Origin: Bacteroidales bacterium
GTDB lineage: Bacteria; Bacteroidota; Bacteroidia; Bacteroidales; UBA932
NCBI GenBank assembly: GCA_017427385.1
Contig: JAFRSW010000001.1
Coordinates: forward strand, 1 to 64,000
Reading direction: 5' to 3'
DNA: 64,000 nt
In this document: in pieces, positions 24,133 to 33,397 of the stretch
How the letters are laid out: each line of letters opens with the position of its first letter
Numbering within the stretch: the stretch's first letter is position 1
Program-made: the position numbers and the translations under genes
The notes under the pieces: generated by a model
Database searches by the model: none
The model's input: the letters and a program-made list of their open reading frames with translations, nothing else
Told to the model about the DNA's origin: nothing

Positions 24133-25299
24133 TTATTTCACACGTACCGTATCCGCGGGATCCACGCGCGCAATGAACAGCGACGGAATGAGCAGCAGAA
24201 GCATGATTGCAGCGAATGCGATAGCGTCCACCGCAAGCACGCTCCACCAGTTCACGCTCACCGGCACGAACGACACGAAGTAATTGTCCGGATTGAGGCG
24301 GATGAAGTGCGTGAGATGCTGCACCAGGCAGAACAACAGCGCCACCGCATTGCCTATCAGCATACCCTTCAGCACCGTGCGGGCGGATACTCTCAGGAAG
24401 ACGCCTGCGATGCCCCTGTCGCCCATCCCCAGGGCTTTCAGGGTGCCTATCGTGGAGATATTGCGGAAGAGCATTATCAGAAGCCCGGAAATCATGTTGA
24501 AACCGGCCACCAGCACCATCAGGATGAGGATGACCAGCACGTTGAAGTCGATGAGGTCCAGCCAGTCGAAGAGATTGTAGTATTTATCGGCGGAGGCTAC
24601 GGCAAGCGTGGGGTCATCATCTTCCGAAGCCCTTCCATAGGCAAATCCCGCTATCTCCACGGCCTTGGTTTTCTGCGCGCGGCGGTCCCGGAAGCGTTCC
24701 GAGAGGGTTATCTCCAGGGCGGATGCCTTCCCCTCGTCCCAGCCGTTCACACGGCGGATGTCTTCGTAGGACGCCAGCACCATCGGACTGCCGGAATTGT
24801 CCGATAGGCCCTCGTAGATGCTGCTCACGGTGAACTTTCTCACCTGCACGCGCTCCCCGATGAAGTATCCTCGCACCACATCCCCTTCTTTCAAGCGAAG
24901 CGTCTTCGCGAGGCTGCGCGGGATGCTTATCTGCAGGGGGAGGCTGTCGCGCGAGGGTACTGCCTTGAAGAGCACGCCCTGCAGGTCTTCCCCGTTCTGG
25001 ATGATGCCTGCACGGTAGATGGCGGGTGTGACCGCCTCGACGCCCCTGCGGGCGAGGAGATCCTCTATGAAGGATGAATCAGCGTTTACGCAAACCTCAC
25101 TGTTATAGATGTTTGCGGACGGGGAGGTAAGCTGGATATCCCCCGTAAGGGATGCCACTCCCCCGCGTATCTCCCTGCGGAAACCGGCCGAAATGGCCAG
25201 TGAAAGTATGATTACGAGGAAGCTGACAGCGATGGAAATCACTGCCAGCCTCCCCTTGAAACGGAGTCCGGAAGCTATGAACCTACCAGATGTGGACAC
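24133..25299 (-). CDS. FtsX/LolE-type ABC transporter permease
   Basis: The 388-residue protein has the MacB/LolE layout: one helix near the N-terminus (LAVISIAVSFLVIILSLAISAG), a large periplasmic domain of about 220 residues and three C-terminal helices including VLVILILMVLVAGFNMISGLLIMLF and LKALGMGDRGIAGVFL. Relatives release lipoproteins to the Lol chaperone. No ATPase gene is adjacent, so the partner must be elsewhere. The gene overlaps the M13 peptidase stop by 17 bases. Confidence 0.85.
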   Translation of the reverse strand: MSTSGRFIASGLRFKGRLAVISIAVSFLVIILSLAISAGFRREIRGGVASLTGDIQLTSPSANIYNSEVCVNADSSFIEDLLARRGVEAVTPAIYRAGIIQNGEDLQGVLFKAVPSRDSLPLQISIPRSLAKTLRLKEGDVVRGYFIGERVQVRKFTVSSIYEGLSDNSGSPMVLASYEDIRRVNGWDEGKASALEITLSERFRDRRAQKTKAVEIAGFAYGRASEDDDPTLAVASADKYYNLFDWLDLIDFNVLVILILMVLVAGFNMISGLLIMLFRNISTIGTLKALGMGDRGIAGVFLRVSARTVLKGMLIGNAVALLFCLVQHLTHFIRLNPDNYFVSFVPVSVNWWSVLAVDAIAFAAIMLLLLIPSLFIARVDPADTVRVK

Positions 25300-27295
25300 G
25301 CTCTTCTTCCGGGCGGAACATAGGATCTCCTTCCTTGATGCCGAAGGCCTCGAAGAAGCTGTCGAAGTTGCGGATAGAAACGTTCACGCGGTTTTCTGCC
25401 AGCGAATGGACGTCCAGGTTGGTCAGGCGTGCCTTCTCTTCGTCGGTAATGTTTTGTGCCCAGACGGTGGCATAGCCGATATAGAAACGCTGCTCGGGAG
25501 TGAAGCCGTCGATAAGGCCGATATTCTTACCCTTGATGGCATTCTGCATGGCGGTGAAAGCGATGCTGAGTCCGCCGTGGTCGCCTATGTTCTCACCGAG
25601 GGTAAACTGGCCGTTGGCGTGTACGCCGGGCAGGATTTCGATCTCATCGAACTGCTCGACGAGTTTCTGCGCCTTTGCGCGGAACTTGGCATCATCCTCA
25701 TCGGTCCACCAATTGACCATGTTGCCGTCCTTGTCGAAGAGGCGTCCCTGGTCGTCGAAGCCGTGGCTCATCTCGTGGCCGATCACCACGCCGATGGCAC
25801 CGTAGTTGACTGCATCGTCGGCATCCGGGTTGAAGAACGGAGGCTGGAGGATGGCTGCAGGGAAGCATATCTCGTTGGTGGTGGGGTTGTAGTAGGCGTT
25901 CACGGTCTGGGGAGTCATGCCCCATTCGGTCTTGTCCGTGGGCTTGCCAAGCTTGGAGAGGTTATCCGCCACATACCAGCGGCTGGCGGCACGGAGATTC
26001 TCGTAGTAGCTCTTTTCGGGATCCACCTCGAGGGTGCTGTAGTCTTTCCACTTGTCGGGATAGCCGATCTTGACGGTGAAGTTGTCCAGCTTCTCGTGGG
26101 CCTTGGCCTTGGTCTCGTCGCCCATCCAGTCGAGGGAGTCGATGTGCTCACCGAGTGCAATCTGAAGGTTCTTGACAAGCTTGAGCATCTGCTTCTTGGA
26201 AGATTCGGGGAAGTAGCGCTCCACATACATCTTGCCCACCGCTTCGCCGAGCACGCCGTTGGGAACCGCCATGGCCCTCTTCCAGCGGGGCTTGTGCTCC
26301 TGGATACCGGCCATCTGACGGGAATAGAACTCGAAGTTGGCAGCATAGAAGTCATCGCTGAGCGCACCGCAGCCACCGCTCACGAGGTGAGAGACGAGAT
26401 AGTCTTTGAGAACCTCGATGTCGGTAGCTTCGACATAGTTGCTGAACGCCTTGAAGAAAGAAGGCTCGGCCACTATGATCTTTTCCTGTGCGGGGATGCC
26501 GCCTGTCTCGAAATAGCCTGCGAAATCGAATCCGGGATAGGCTGCCACGATCTGCTCCGTGCTCATGGGGTTGTAGAGCTTGGGAATATCGCGTTCCTGC
26601 TCGCGGGTCCAGGAATTCTGCGCAAGATATTCTTCTACGGCAACGGTGTTGTCGGCCACTTTCTGGGCATTTTCTACACCTGCGAGGGTGAGGACCTTAT
26701 TGAGGAACACCCTGTATCCTTCCTTGATGGCTGCGTTCTCGGGCTTGACATAGTAGTCCCTGTCGCCTATTCCGAGGCCGCCCTGGCCGATGTAGAGGAT
26801 CTGGTTGTTGCTGTCCATGAGGTCGGCTTCAACATAGGCGCCGAAGAATCCGCCTTCGCCCTCCAGCTGCATCTTGGCGAGCATCTGCGCGAGTTCTTTC
26901 TTGTCCTTGATTGCCTGTATCTCAGCGATATACTTCTGCAGAGGAGCCGCACCTTCGGCATTCAGGCGGGTGGAGTCGAGACCCTGCTTGTAGAGGTCCA
27001 CTATCTTCTGCTCGATGCTGCCGGGTTTGGTATTCATGGTGGCCATGGATGCGAACAGGTCGTTCAGGCGGGTGACGTTGTTCTCGCGGAGCTGGTCGAA
27101 CGAGCCGAAACGGCTGTACTCGGCGCCGAGAGGGTTCTTCTCCTGCCAGCCATGGGTGGCATATTTATAGAAATCTTCACCGGGAGCAACGGAAGTATCC
27201 AGGTTGCCTAGGTCTATTGCAGGGACCTTCTCCCCTTTGTTCTGGCAGGCTGCCAGGGTAATAAGTGCGATCATACACAATGCGATCTTTTTCAT
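25283..27295 (-). CDS. pepO: M13-family zinc endopeptidase (PepO/neprilysin-like) lipoprotein
   Basis: The 670-residue protein starts MKKIALCMIALITLAACQNK, a lipoprotein signal. The N-terminal M13 domain is all helical. The catalytic domain has NAYYNPTTNEICFPAAILQPPFF, the zinc motif VIGHEMSHGFDDQG near residue 508, and ENIGDHGGLSIA with the third ligand. It ends with the family signature VHIW (normally CxVW). These enzymes cut oligopeptides, here most likely in the periplasm or at the cell surface. Confidence 0.93.
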   Translation of the reverse strand: MKKIALCMIALITLAACQNKGEKVPAIDLGNLDTSVAPGEDFYKYATHGWQEKNPLGAEYSRFGSFDQLRENNVTRLNDLFASMATMNTKPGSIEQKIVDLYKQGLDSTRLNAEGAAPLQKYIAEIQAIKDKKELAQMLAKMQLEGEGGFFGAYVEADLMDSNNQILYIGQGGLGIGDRDYYVKPENAAIKEGYRVFLNKVLTLAGVENAQKVADNTVAVEEYLAQNSWTREQERDIPKLYNPMSTEQIVAAYPGFDFAGYFETGGIPAQEKIIVAEPSFFKAFSNYVEATDIEVLKDYLVSHLVSGGCGALSDDFYAANFEFYSRQMAGIQEHKPRWKRAMAVPNGVLGEAVGKMYVERYFPESSKKQMLKLVKNLQIALGEHIDSLDWMGDETKAKAHEKLDNFTVKIGYPDKWKDYSTLEVDPEKSYYENLRAASRWYVADNLSKLGKPTDKTEWGMTPQTVNAYYNPTTNEICFPAAILQPPFFNPDADDAVNYGAIGVVIGHEMSHGFDDQGRLFDKDGNMVNWWTDEDDAKFRAKAQKLVEQFDEIEILPGVHANGQFTLGENIGDHGGLSIAFTAMQNAIKGKNIGLIDGFTPEQRFYIGYATVWAQNITDEEKARLTNLDVHSLAENRVNVSIRNFDSFFEAFGIKEGDPMFRPEEERVHIW

Positions 27296-27296
27296 A

Positions 27297-28118
27297 CTAT
27301 TTCTTTTTGGATTTGTTTTTCTCTATAATCTTCATGTTCGCGGTGGCCGTCTCATCGCCAGGGGCGAGTTTCAGCACCTTCTTGTAATACTTGGCGGCCT
27401 TTTTGTCATCGCGCCTGGCGACCTGCCAGTATGCGCCGAGGTTGTTCAGGAACAGCGTGCTTTTAGGATTTTCCTTGAGCATGCGTTCGGAGAGGATGCG
27501 GAAGGATTCATAGGAATTGGGGCTGCCGGTCCTGTAGAACATGTAGCAGTATTCCTGCACGGCTGCCTCGAAATCCTCCCTGCTGACAGGTTCTCCATTG
27601 AACATCCAGGCGGGATGCTTTGCAGCATCGTAATCAATCAGGTCCAGCATGGCGGTGGCGGCCATGTCCGGGCTGTCTTTTTCGTAAACTGCCAGGGCCC
27701 CTATCTTGTCGAAACGGTACACAAGGGCATTGGGGGCCAGTTCAATGGCCTTGTCTATGCTTTTCTGGCTGATGCGGAAGAGGGAGTCGTTGAACACGGG
27801 CACGGTGAAATAGTTCACCTTCTTTCCGAGGGTGTCCTTGAGGCTGAGCACAGGTTTCTGGCCGAGATACTTTTCGGCATCAACTTTCTGCACTTCTTCA
27901 GAGCGGGATTTGGCCAGGTAATAGTTGAAGCGACCTTCGAGCATGTCGGTGTCTTCCGGATAGGCCGATGCCCATTTGTCCAGGATATATTCTACACCAA
28001 CCCCGGCCGCTCCGACGCTGCGGACCTGCCGGTCGAACTTCTCCTTGAACTGAGCTGAGGTCTGGGCCGTTGCGCCCAGACTGACCGCTGCCAGTATTAT
28101 CGCCACAAGTCTTTTCAT
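27297..28118 (-). CDS. Secreted TPR-like protein
   Basis: The ATG at 28118 yields MKRLVAIILAAVSLGATAQ, a signal peptide; the frame upstream is open but has no better start. The 273-residue product is helical with repeats of the TPR type (LNNLGAYWQVARRDDKKAAKYYKKVLKLAPGDETA at the end) and a lysine-rich tail. Its start overlaps the RNA methyltransferase stop by four bases. It may act as a scaffold in the periplasm; function is unknown. Confidence 0.75.
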   Translation of the reverse strand: MKRLVAIILAAVSLGATAQTSAQFKEKFDRQVRSVGAAGVGVEYILDKWASAYPEDTDMLEGRFNYYLAKSRSEEVQKVDAEKYLGQKPVLSLKDTLGKKVNYFTVPVFNDSLFRISQKSIDKAIELAPNALVYRFDKIGALAVYEKDSPDMAATAMLDLIDYDAAKHPAWMFNGEPVSREDFEAAVQEYCYMFYRTGSPNSYESFRILSERMLKENPKSTLFLNNLGAYWQVARRDDKKAAKYYKKVLKLAPGDETATANMKIIEKNKSKKK

Positions 28119-29209
28119 ACGTCCATCTGTATTCTGCGGCTCTTGGGATACAGATTGTTGCATCTCGAGCCTAGATTCTTCACAAAGCCAAGGGGATGCG
28201 AGCGGTAGCAGACCACAAGCATTCCCAAAGGTGCATCCGGCAGGAACAGCGTGTCCCTGTGCAGATACTTTAATGCTTGCTGCAAATCCAGTTCCACTCT
28301 GGGCTCTCCGCCATCAAAATTTTGCATTCTGCTCTCCAGGGGCCTCAGGTCGGCTATCTTGCACCTTGCCGAGGGGGCTTCCGCCGTCTTTATGAGGGCT
28401 CCGGCCCACTGGCCTTCCCCGGGCACATCCCCGGCTTTCAGCAGGTTGCCGTGGCGGGTAAGGCGCACGCCGTACTGCCCGAATTCATCTTCCGGAGGAA
28501 TGATATCGCCCCCTAGTTCGCGGGCGGCCCACTCGAGGTTATCGTCGTTTTCGCAGTCTTCGTAGGTGCAGGTGGAGTAGATGAGGAGGCCTCCTTCCCT
28601 GAGGGCGGGCCAGGCGTCTGCGAGGATACGTTTCTGGCGTGCGGCGCAGATACCCGGGAGCTGTGGGCTCCATTCGGCCACTGCGCGGGGGTCCTTGCGG
28701 AACATTCCTTCTCCGCTGCAGGGCACGTCGGCCACGATTACGTCGTAGTGGCCTTTCATGGTGCGCCCGATGACGGCTGGATCCACGCTGGTGACGGTGA
28801 CGTTGGGGTCTCCCCAGACGGCGACGTTGTCGGCCAGGACGGAGGCGCGGGCCTTCATGACTTCGTTGGCGGTGAGTTCGAAGGCGTTGCCCAAGGCTTC
28901 GCGGCAGGAGGCGGCGATGTCGGTGGTCTTGCCGCCGGGTGCGGCGCACAGATCCAGGATTTTTACATGAGATTCCTTCGCTGCGCTCGGAATGACATCG
29001 AGATATTTGCGGAACAAGTGGCCGACAAACATAGCCGACGAGTCCTGCACGTAGTAACAGCCGGCGTGGAAGAGGGGATCGAGGGTGAAGTTGGGGCGGG
29101 TGGAGAGGATGCGGCCATAACGGTTCCACGGCACCGGAGCGCCGTCCGGACCGTCGCATCCCTTGAAGGGATTCAGCCTAAGCGATGTTACCGCAGAGTC
29201 CATCCACAA
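28115..29209 (-). CDS. 16S rRNA/tRNA cytosine-C5 methyltransferase (RsmF/NSUN family)
   Basis: The SAM-binding motif LDLCAAPGGKTTDIAA, the DVPCSGEGMFRKDP motif with one catalytic cysteine, and STCTYEDCENDDN with the other are all present. The RsmF-type C-terminal domain follows. Compared with homologues that have about 25 residues before the SIRLNP-type segment, this one begins at once with SAVTSLRLNPFKG, so the N-terminus looks cropped; it starts at TTG 29209 or ATG 29203, within the preceding SRPBCC gene. Between KYLD and VKILDLCAAPGG a repeat element adds VIPSAAKESH. Confidence 0.88.
   Translation of the reverse strand: MWMDSAVTSLRLNPFKGCDGPDGAPVPWNRYGRILSTRPNFTLDPLFHAGCYYVQDSSAMFVGHLFRKYLDVIPSAAKESHVKILDLCAAPGGKTTDIAASCREALGNAFELTANEVMKARASVLADNVAVWGDPNVTVTSVDPAVIGRTMKGHYDVIVADVPCSGEGMFRKDPRAVAEWSPQLPGICAARQKRILADAWPALREGGLLIYSTCTYEDCENDDNLEWAARELGGDIIPPEDEFGQYGVRLTRHGNLLKAGDVPGEGQWAGALIKTAEAPSARCKIADLRPLESRMQNFDGGEPRVELDLQQALKYLHRDTLFLPDAPLGMLVVCYRSHPLGFVKNLGSRCNNLYPKSRRIQMDV
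28969..28997 (-). repeat. In-frame repeat element in the RNA methyltransferase gene
   Basis: On the minus strand TGTCATTCCGAGCGCAGCG continues with AAGGAATCTC, identical in the core to the element in the porin gene but read in another frame (VIPSAAKES instead of CHSERSEG). Confidence 0.75.
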
Positions 29210-29582
29210 CCTTGTCGAGAGCCTCCTGGAGGCGCTTGCCTATCATCATCTTCATCATCACGTTCAGATCCGCGAGAAGGTCGATGTGGAAATCGGTCTT
29301 GCCGGGATCGTCGGCCGGGTCGAAATGAAGGGAGACCATGAAATGGAAGGGGGCGCCGTTGTCCTGGAGCTCTATATAGTTATAAGGTTCGCGACGCGTG
29401 ACCTTCACTCCTATGGTGAAGCCCTGGACGGTGGCGGTAATGGTGTCGAAATCGGCTGTCACACCCTCTTTCTTATCTTCCGGGAGCATGGCCAGGAAGG
29501 ACCTCATGTCCGTGAATGCCATATAGAGCTCGGCCTGGGGACGGGGGACTATGCCGTGTTTGCTGCTGTATTGTGCGCTCAT
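29178..29582 (-). CDS. SRPBCC (START-like) superfamily protein
   Basis: The 134-residue product has the helix-grip pattern: AELYMAFTDMRSFLAMLPE, several strands (ITATVQGFTIGVKV, YNYIELQDNGAPFHFMVSLHF) and a long C-terminal helix (LLADLNVMMKMMIGKRLQEALDKVVDGL). Such proteins bind hydrophobic ligands; no ligand can be inferred. Its 3' end overlaps the RNA methyltransferase gene by up to 32 bases. It is transcribed divergently from the Nudix gene, with TATCTTTG on the minus strand at 29615-29622. Confidence 0.75.
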   Translation of the reverse strand: MSAQYSSKHGIVPRPQAELYMAFTDMRSFLAMLPEDKKEGVTADFDTITATVQGFTIGVKVTRREPYNYIELQDNGAPFHFMVSLHFDPADDPGKTDFHIDLLADLNVMMKMMIGKRLQEALDKVVDGLCGNIA

Positions 29583-29587
29583 AAGAG

Positions 29588-29622
29588 TAAATTTGCTAAA
29601 TTTGCAATCCAGCGCAAAGATA
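29588..29622. promoter_or_regulatory. Divergent promoter region, Nudix and SRPBCC genes
   Basis: Two plus-strand TAAATTTG boxes stand in tandem (29588-29595 and 29597-29604), and the complement of 29615-29622 reads TATCTTTG for the minus-strand gene. Confidence 0.5.
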
Positions 29623-29634
29623 GCAATTATTTAT

Positions 29635-30246
29635 ATGCACAGGATATACTTCGAAAAACGATGCATCATCATCTGCGAGCCTGAGGACCAGGCCCTTGCC
29701 GATCCGAACGCTGTGGAATTCCACCTGGGAGAGAAGATAGACATCCATACACTCGTGCTGATGTTCGAAAGCAGCGCTGAACTGAGCCGAATCTACATCC
29801 CTGCTTCCAACACCGACAAGGTCTATCACCGTCTTTGCGCCGAGTTCAAGGAGGTGAACGCCGCCGGAGGGCTTGTGAGCAACCGGCGCGGAGACTATCT
29901 GCTAATCAAGCGGAACGGCCTCTGGGACCTCCCCAAGGGGCATCAGGAAGATGGTGAAGACATCAAGGTGACAGCCCTGCGCGAAGTGCAGGAGGAGACC
30001 GGAGTGGATAAACTGGAACTCCGGGATCTCATCTGCGTGACCGACCACTGCTACCTCCGGGACGGCATCTGGCACCTCAAGCACACCTGGTGGTACGACA
30101 TGCTGTACACAGATCCCGTGAACCTCACTCCCCAGCGCGAAGAAGATATCACAAAGGCCAGCTGGGTGGCAAAATCGAGCCTTCCGACCTTCCTTGCAGA
30201 CACTTATCCTTCCATCCTGGAAGTATTCCGCGAGGCCAGGGTATAA
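29635..30246 (+). CDS. Nudix hydrolase
   Basis: The 203-residue protein has about 75 residues ahead of a Nudix domain with WDLPKGHQEDGEDIKVTALREVQEETGV, which fits the box Gx5Ex7REUxEExGU fully. These enzymes cleave nucleoside diphosphates linked to another moiety. The ATG at 29635 was preferred because the open frame upstream runs through the promoter. The extended N-terminal domain is shared with other Bacteroidota homologues as far as I recall; the substrate is unknown. Confidence 0.88.
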   Translation: MHRIYFEKRCIIICEPEDQALADPNAVEFHLGEKIDIHTLVLMFESSAELSRIYIPASNTDKVYHRLCAEFKEVNAAGGLVSNRRGDYLLIKRNGLWDLPKGHQEDGEDIKVTALREVQEETGVDKLELRDLICVTDHCYLRDGIWHLKHTWWYDMLYTDPVNLTPQREEDITKASWVAKSSLPTFLADTYPSILEVFREARV

Positions 30247-30314
30247 AAAGTGCTGCAAGACTGAAACTTTTACCTACGTTCAGACGTATAATAAAAGCTA
30301 TTATCTTCTGAACA

Positions 30315-31367
30315 ATGAAATTATCGCAATTCAAATTCGACCTCCCCAAGGACAGGATTGCAACCGAACCTACCCGCTGGAGGGATGAGTGCAAATTGAT
30401 GGTTCTCCACAGGAAAACGGGAGAAATCGAGCACAGGATTTTCAAGGACATCATAGATTATTTCGGAAAAGGAGACCTTTTCGTGCTGAACAACACCAAG
30501 GTTTTCCCCGCCAAGCTTCTCGGCAAGAAGGAGAAGACCGGTGCCGACATCATGGTTTTCCTGCTCCGCGAGCTCAACAAGGAGCAGAAACTCTGGGATG
30601 TTATCGTGGAGCCGGCCCGCAAGATACGCATAGGCAACAAGCTGTACTTCGGCGAAGACGAGAGCATGGTGGCCGAGGTTATCGACAACACCACCTCCCG
30701 CGGACGTACGCTGCGTTTCCTCTATGACGGACCGTACGATGAGTTCAAGGCGAATCTCTTCGCTCTTGGCAAGACCCCCGTTCCCGAATGGGTGAAGGAG
30801 GATCCCACCCCCGAGGATGTGGAGAATTTCCAGACCATTTTCGCAGAGCACGAGGGTGCGGTTTCCGCCCCCGCGGCAGGCCTGCACTTCAGCCGCGAGC
30901 TCTTTAACCGCATGATTCTCAAGGATATAGAGAAGACGTTCATAACCGTTCACATGGGCATAGGGCACTTCCGCAAAGTGGATGTGGAAGACCTTTCCAA
31001 GCACCGCATGGACGGGGAGCGCATGATAATCTCGGAAGAGGCTGCGGAAAAGATCAACTCCACCAAGAAGGCCGGTCACAAGATCCTGGCGGTCGGCGTC
31101 ACCGTGGCCCGCGCGCTGGAGACTTACGTCACCACCACCAACGAGGTCAAGGCGAACGATATATGGACCAACAAGTTCATCTTCCCTCCCTACTCCTACT
31201 CCATCCCTGATGCATTCGTTTCCAATTTCCACCGCCCTGAGTCGACTATGCTGATGTGCGTAGCCGCTTTCGGAGGTTACAAAAACGTAATGAACGCATA
31301 CGATGTGGCCCTCAAGGAAGGCTATCGCTTCGGTCCGTACGGAGATGCCTTATTGATAGTGGATTAG
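30315..31367 (+). CDS. queA: S-adenosylmethionine:tRNA ribosyltransferase-isomerase
   Basis: The 350-residue protein begins MKLSQFKFDLPKDRIATEPTRWRDECKLMVL and contains DLFVLNNTKVFPAKL, SAPAAGLHFSREL and HMGIGHFRKV, all hallmarks of QueA. It transfers the ribosyl part of SAM to preQ1 in tRNA, making epoxyqueuosine. It is followed by a strong terminator, so it is a single-gene unit. Confidence 0.95.
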   Translation: MKLSQFKFDLPKDRIATEPTRWRDECKLMVLHRKTGEIEHRIFKDIIDYFGKGDLFVLNNTKVFPAKLLGKKEKTGADIMVFLLRELNKEQKLWDVIVEPARKIRIGNKLYFGEDESMVAEVIDNTTSRGRTLRFLYDGPYDEFKANLFALGKTPVPEWVKEDPTPEDVENFQTIFAEHEGAVSAPAAGLHFSRELFNRMILKDIEKTFITVHMGIGHFRKVDVEDLSKHRMDGERMIISEEAAEKINSTKKAGHKILAVGVTVARALETYVTTTNEVKANDIWTNKFIFPPYSYSIPDAFVSNFHRPESTMLMCVAAFGGYKNVMNAYDVALKEGYRFGPYGDALLIVD

Positions 31368-31395
31368 CTATAGGCAAACGTAAATTTGAGATTTT

Positions 31396-31429
31396 ACCCC
31401 CGGTTTTACCCCCGGGGGTTTCTTTTTTT
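31396..31429 (+). terminator. Intrinsic terminator after queA
   Basis: ACCCCC (31396-31401) pairs with GGGGGT (31414-31419); a T-run follows at 31423-31429. An alternative register uses the ACCCCCGGGGGT palindrome. Confidence 0.65.
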
Positions 31430-31446
31430 ATGCCTACATTGCAGGC

Positions 31447-32616
31447 ATGGAAGACATTGTGAAAGAAAGGATAAGCGCCGCCGCGCTGGGAAAGATTTTC
31501 GGGTACGAACCCCTCTATGTATCCGGCCTCATCTCCAAACTGGGCTCCGCCTCGGCCGTGTTCGACCTCTCCCCCGGAGAGGCTGACGAAGTACTTGGGC
31601 CGCACAGCAAATACAGGGGCAGGATAAACCGTGCCGCGTTCGAAGAAGCCGCCGGGGAACTGCAGAGGCTGGAGGGAATGGGATGCCGTTTCATCGCCTG
31701 CACCGAAAAAGAGTTCACGGGCCCCCTGAAAGAATGCCCCGACTGCCCGGCAGGGCTGTATTATAAAAGCTCATCTGCTCCCGTAGAGATCTTTGCCGAC
31801 AGGCCACTGGTAGCGGTTGTGGGCACCAGGGACATCTCCCCCTACGGACGCGAGTGGACACGCAAGATAGTGGACGCCTGTGCGCAGGCTCCCGCAAAAC
31901 CAGTCATAGTCAGCGGACTGGCGTTCGGGGTGGATATAACCGCCCATCTGACAGCGCTGGACTGCGGCCTGGGCACCATCGCCGTGCTGCCCTGCGGCAT
32001 CGACGACCTCTACCCGGCCGCGCACAGGAAGGCCGCCGAACGCATCGTTTCTTCTCCCGGCAGCGCCCTGGTGACCGATTATCCGCCGGGCACATCCCCC
32101 GTGGCATTCACCTTCGTGCGGCGGAACCGCATCATCGCGGGGCTGGCCGGATGCACCGTGCTGGTGGAGTCGAAGGCGAATGGTGGAGGGCTCATAACCT
32201 GCAGGCTTGCAGATAGTTACGGGCGCGATGTCTTCGCCCTACCCGGGCGTGTGGACGACCCCCGTTCCGCCGGATGCAACGCCCTCATCCGTGCCGGCAC
32301 CGCAGAGGCCATAACCGGCCTTCCGGGGCTCGGGGAGCAGCTCGGGCTCGGGCGCTACAACATCCGGAAAAAGAAGGATTTCTGCAGCATGGTGAGCGAG
32401 TTCTACGGCACCCTCGCGGACGCCGCCGAACTCAAAGGCATACGCGAAATCGCAGGCATGATAGCCGACAGGCGGGGCATCGACCTTGAGGAGCTTTGCT
32501 ACATCAGCAACAAGCCCTACAATGAGGTTGCACGCATCGCGGTGAGGTTGGAATCGGACGGCTTCATATGCACGGACCTGGCCGGACGGTGTACTATCAA
32601 TGCAAGAAAATCGTAA
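31447..32616 (+). CDS. dprA: DNA-processing protein DprA
   Basis: The 389 residues hold an N-terminal helical (SAM/HhH-like) region, the Rossmann-type core with VAVVGTRDISPYGREW, VSGLAFGVDITAHL and LPCGIDDLYPAAHR, RRNRIIAGLAGCTVLVES, and a C-terminal winged-helix domain (LEELCYISNKPYNEVARIAVRLESDGFI). DprA loads RecA on incoming single strands during transformation. Its TAA forms the first three bases of the TAACTTTG box of the next gene. Confidence 0.93.
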   Translation: MEDIVKERISAAALGKIFGYEPLYVSGLISKLGSASAVFDLSPGEADEVLGPHSKYRGRINRAAFEEAAGELQRLEGMGCRFIACTEKEFTGPLKECPDCPAGLYYKSSSAPVEIFADRPLVAVVGTRDISPYGREWTRKIVDACAQAPAKPVIVSGLAFGVDITAHLTALDCGLGTIAVLPCGIDDLYPAAHRKAAERIVSSPGSALVTDYPPGTSPVAFTFVRRNRIIAGLAGCTVLVESKANGGGLITCRLADSYGRDVFALPGRVDDPRSAGCNALIRAGTAEAITGLPGLGEQLGLGRYNIRKKKDFCSMVSEFYGTLADAAELKGIREIAGMIADRRGIDLEELCYISNKPYNEVARIAVRLESDGFICTDLAGRCTINARKS

Positions 32617-32621
32617 CTTTG
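32614..32621 (+). promoter_or_regulatory. -7 box five bases before the tatD start, made with the dprA stop codon
   Basis: TAACTTTG; the ATG follows at 32627. The TAA is also the dprA stop. Confidence 0.5.
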
Positions 32622-32626
32622 CAGAA

Positions 32627-33397
32627 ATGGTCTTCATCGACACGCATACCCATTGCACCGACGAAGCTTTTCCGGGCGCTGAACAGGACCTTTTCGTGGA
32701 AAGGGCCCTCGCCGCCGGGGTTTCGAAGATGCTGCTCGCAGACATCGACACCCGCGAGCGGGATGCCATGTATGCGGCCGTGGCGAGGCATCCGGGCGTG
32801 CTCTACCCCATGCTGGGGCTGTATCCTGGTTCGGTAGACAAAGACTGGAAGCGCGAGATCGACGCCCTGGAAGCCTGGAAGGGCCGCGGCGCCGTCGCAA
32901 TCGGCGAAATCGGCCTGGACTACCACTACGGGGCGGAGTTCAAGGAGGAGCAGAAGGAGGCGCTGCGGGTGCAGTTCGAACTGGCCGCGGCATGGAACCT
33001 GCCCGTAAACATCCATCTCCGGGATGCCACGGAAGACTTTTTCAAGGTGCTGGACGACTGCCGGCACCTGGGCCTCAGGGGCAACCTGCATGCTTTCAGC
33101 GGCAGCATCGAGACCTTCCGCCGAATACAACGCTACGGCGACTGGTCCGTGGGGATAGGCGGAGTGATCACCTTCAAGAAGGCCTCCCTGCCGGAGACGG
33201 TGCGCCAGATTCCTCTGGACCGCATCCTGCTTGAAACCGACTCTCCCTACATGGCGCCCACTCCCCTGCGCGGCACGCGCAACGAGAGCGCGAACATCCC
33301 CATCATCGCCGCCAAGGTTGCGGAGGTGAAGGGTGTAGATATAGAAACGGTGGCCGCCGTCACCACTGCAAACGCCGAAAAACTGTTCTCGATATGA
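32627..33397 (+). CDS. tatD: TatD-family metal-dependent hydrolase
   Basis: The protein of 256 residues starts MVFIDTHTHCTDEAF, with the HxH metal motif, and has GEIGLDYHYG, NIHLRDA and HAFSGS, then ETDSPYMAPTPLRG and NEPANIP-like NESANIP. TatD enzymes are 3'-5' DNA exonucleases/DNases of the TIM-barrel amidohydrolase group. The start at 32627 aligns with family N-termini; an upstream ATG (32600) lies within dprA and ahead of the -7 box. Confidence 0.92.
   Translation: MVFIDTHTHCTDEAFPGAEQDLFVERALAAGVSKMLLADIDTRERDAMYAAVARHPGVLYPMLGLYPGSVDKDWKREIDALEAWKGRGAVAIGEIGLDYHYGAEFKEEQKEALRVQFELAAAWNLPVNIHLRDATEDFFKVLDDCRHLGLRGNLHAFSGSIETFRRIQRYGDWSVGIGGVITFKKASLPETVRQIPLDRILLETDSPYMAPTPLRGTRNESANIPIIAAKVAEVKGVDIETVAAVTTANAEKLFSI

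Noticed and set aside
25109..27211. 700-codon open frame opposite the M13 peptidase gene
   Set aside because: Long antisense frames are expected in GC-rich genes with strong codon bias; its translation shows no domain.
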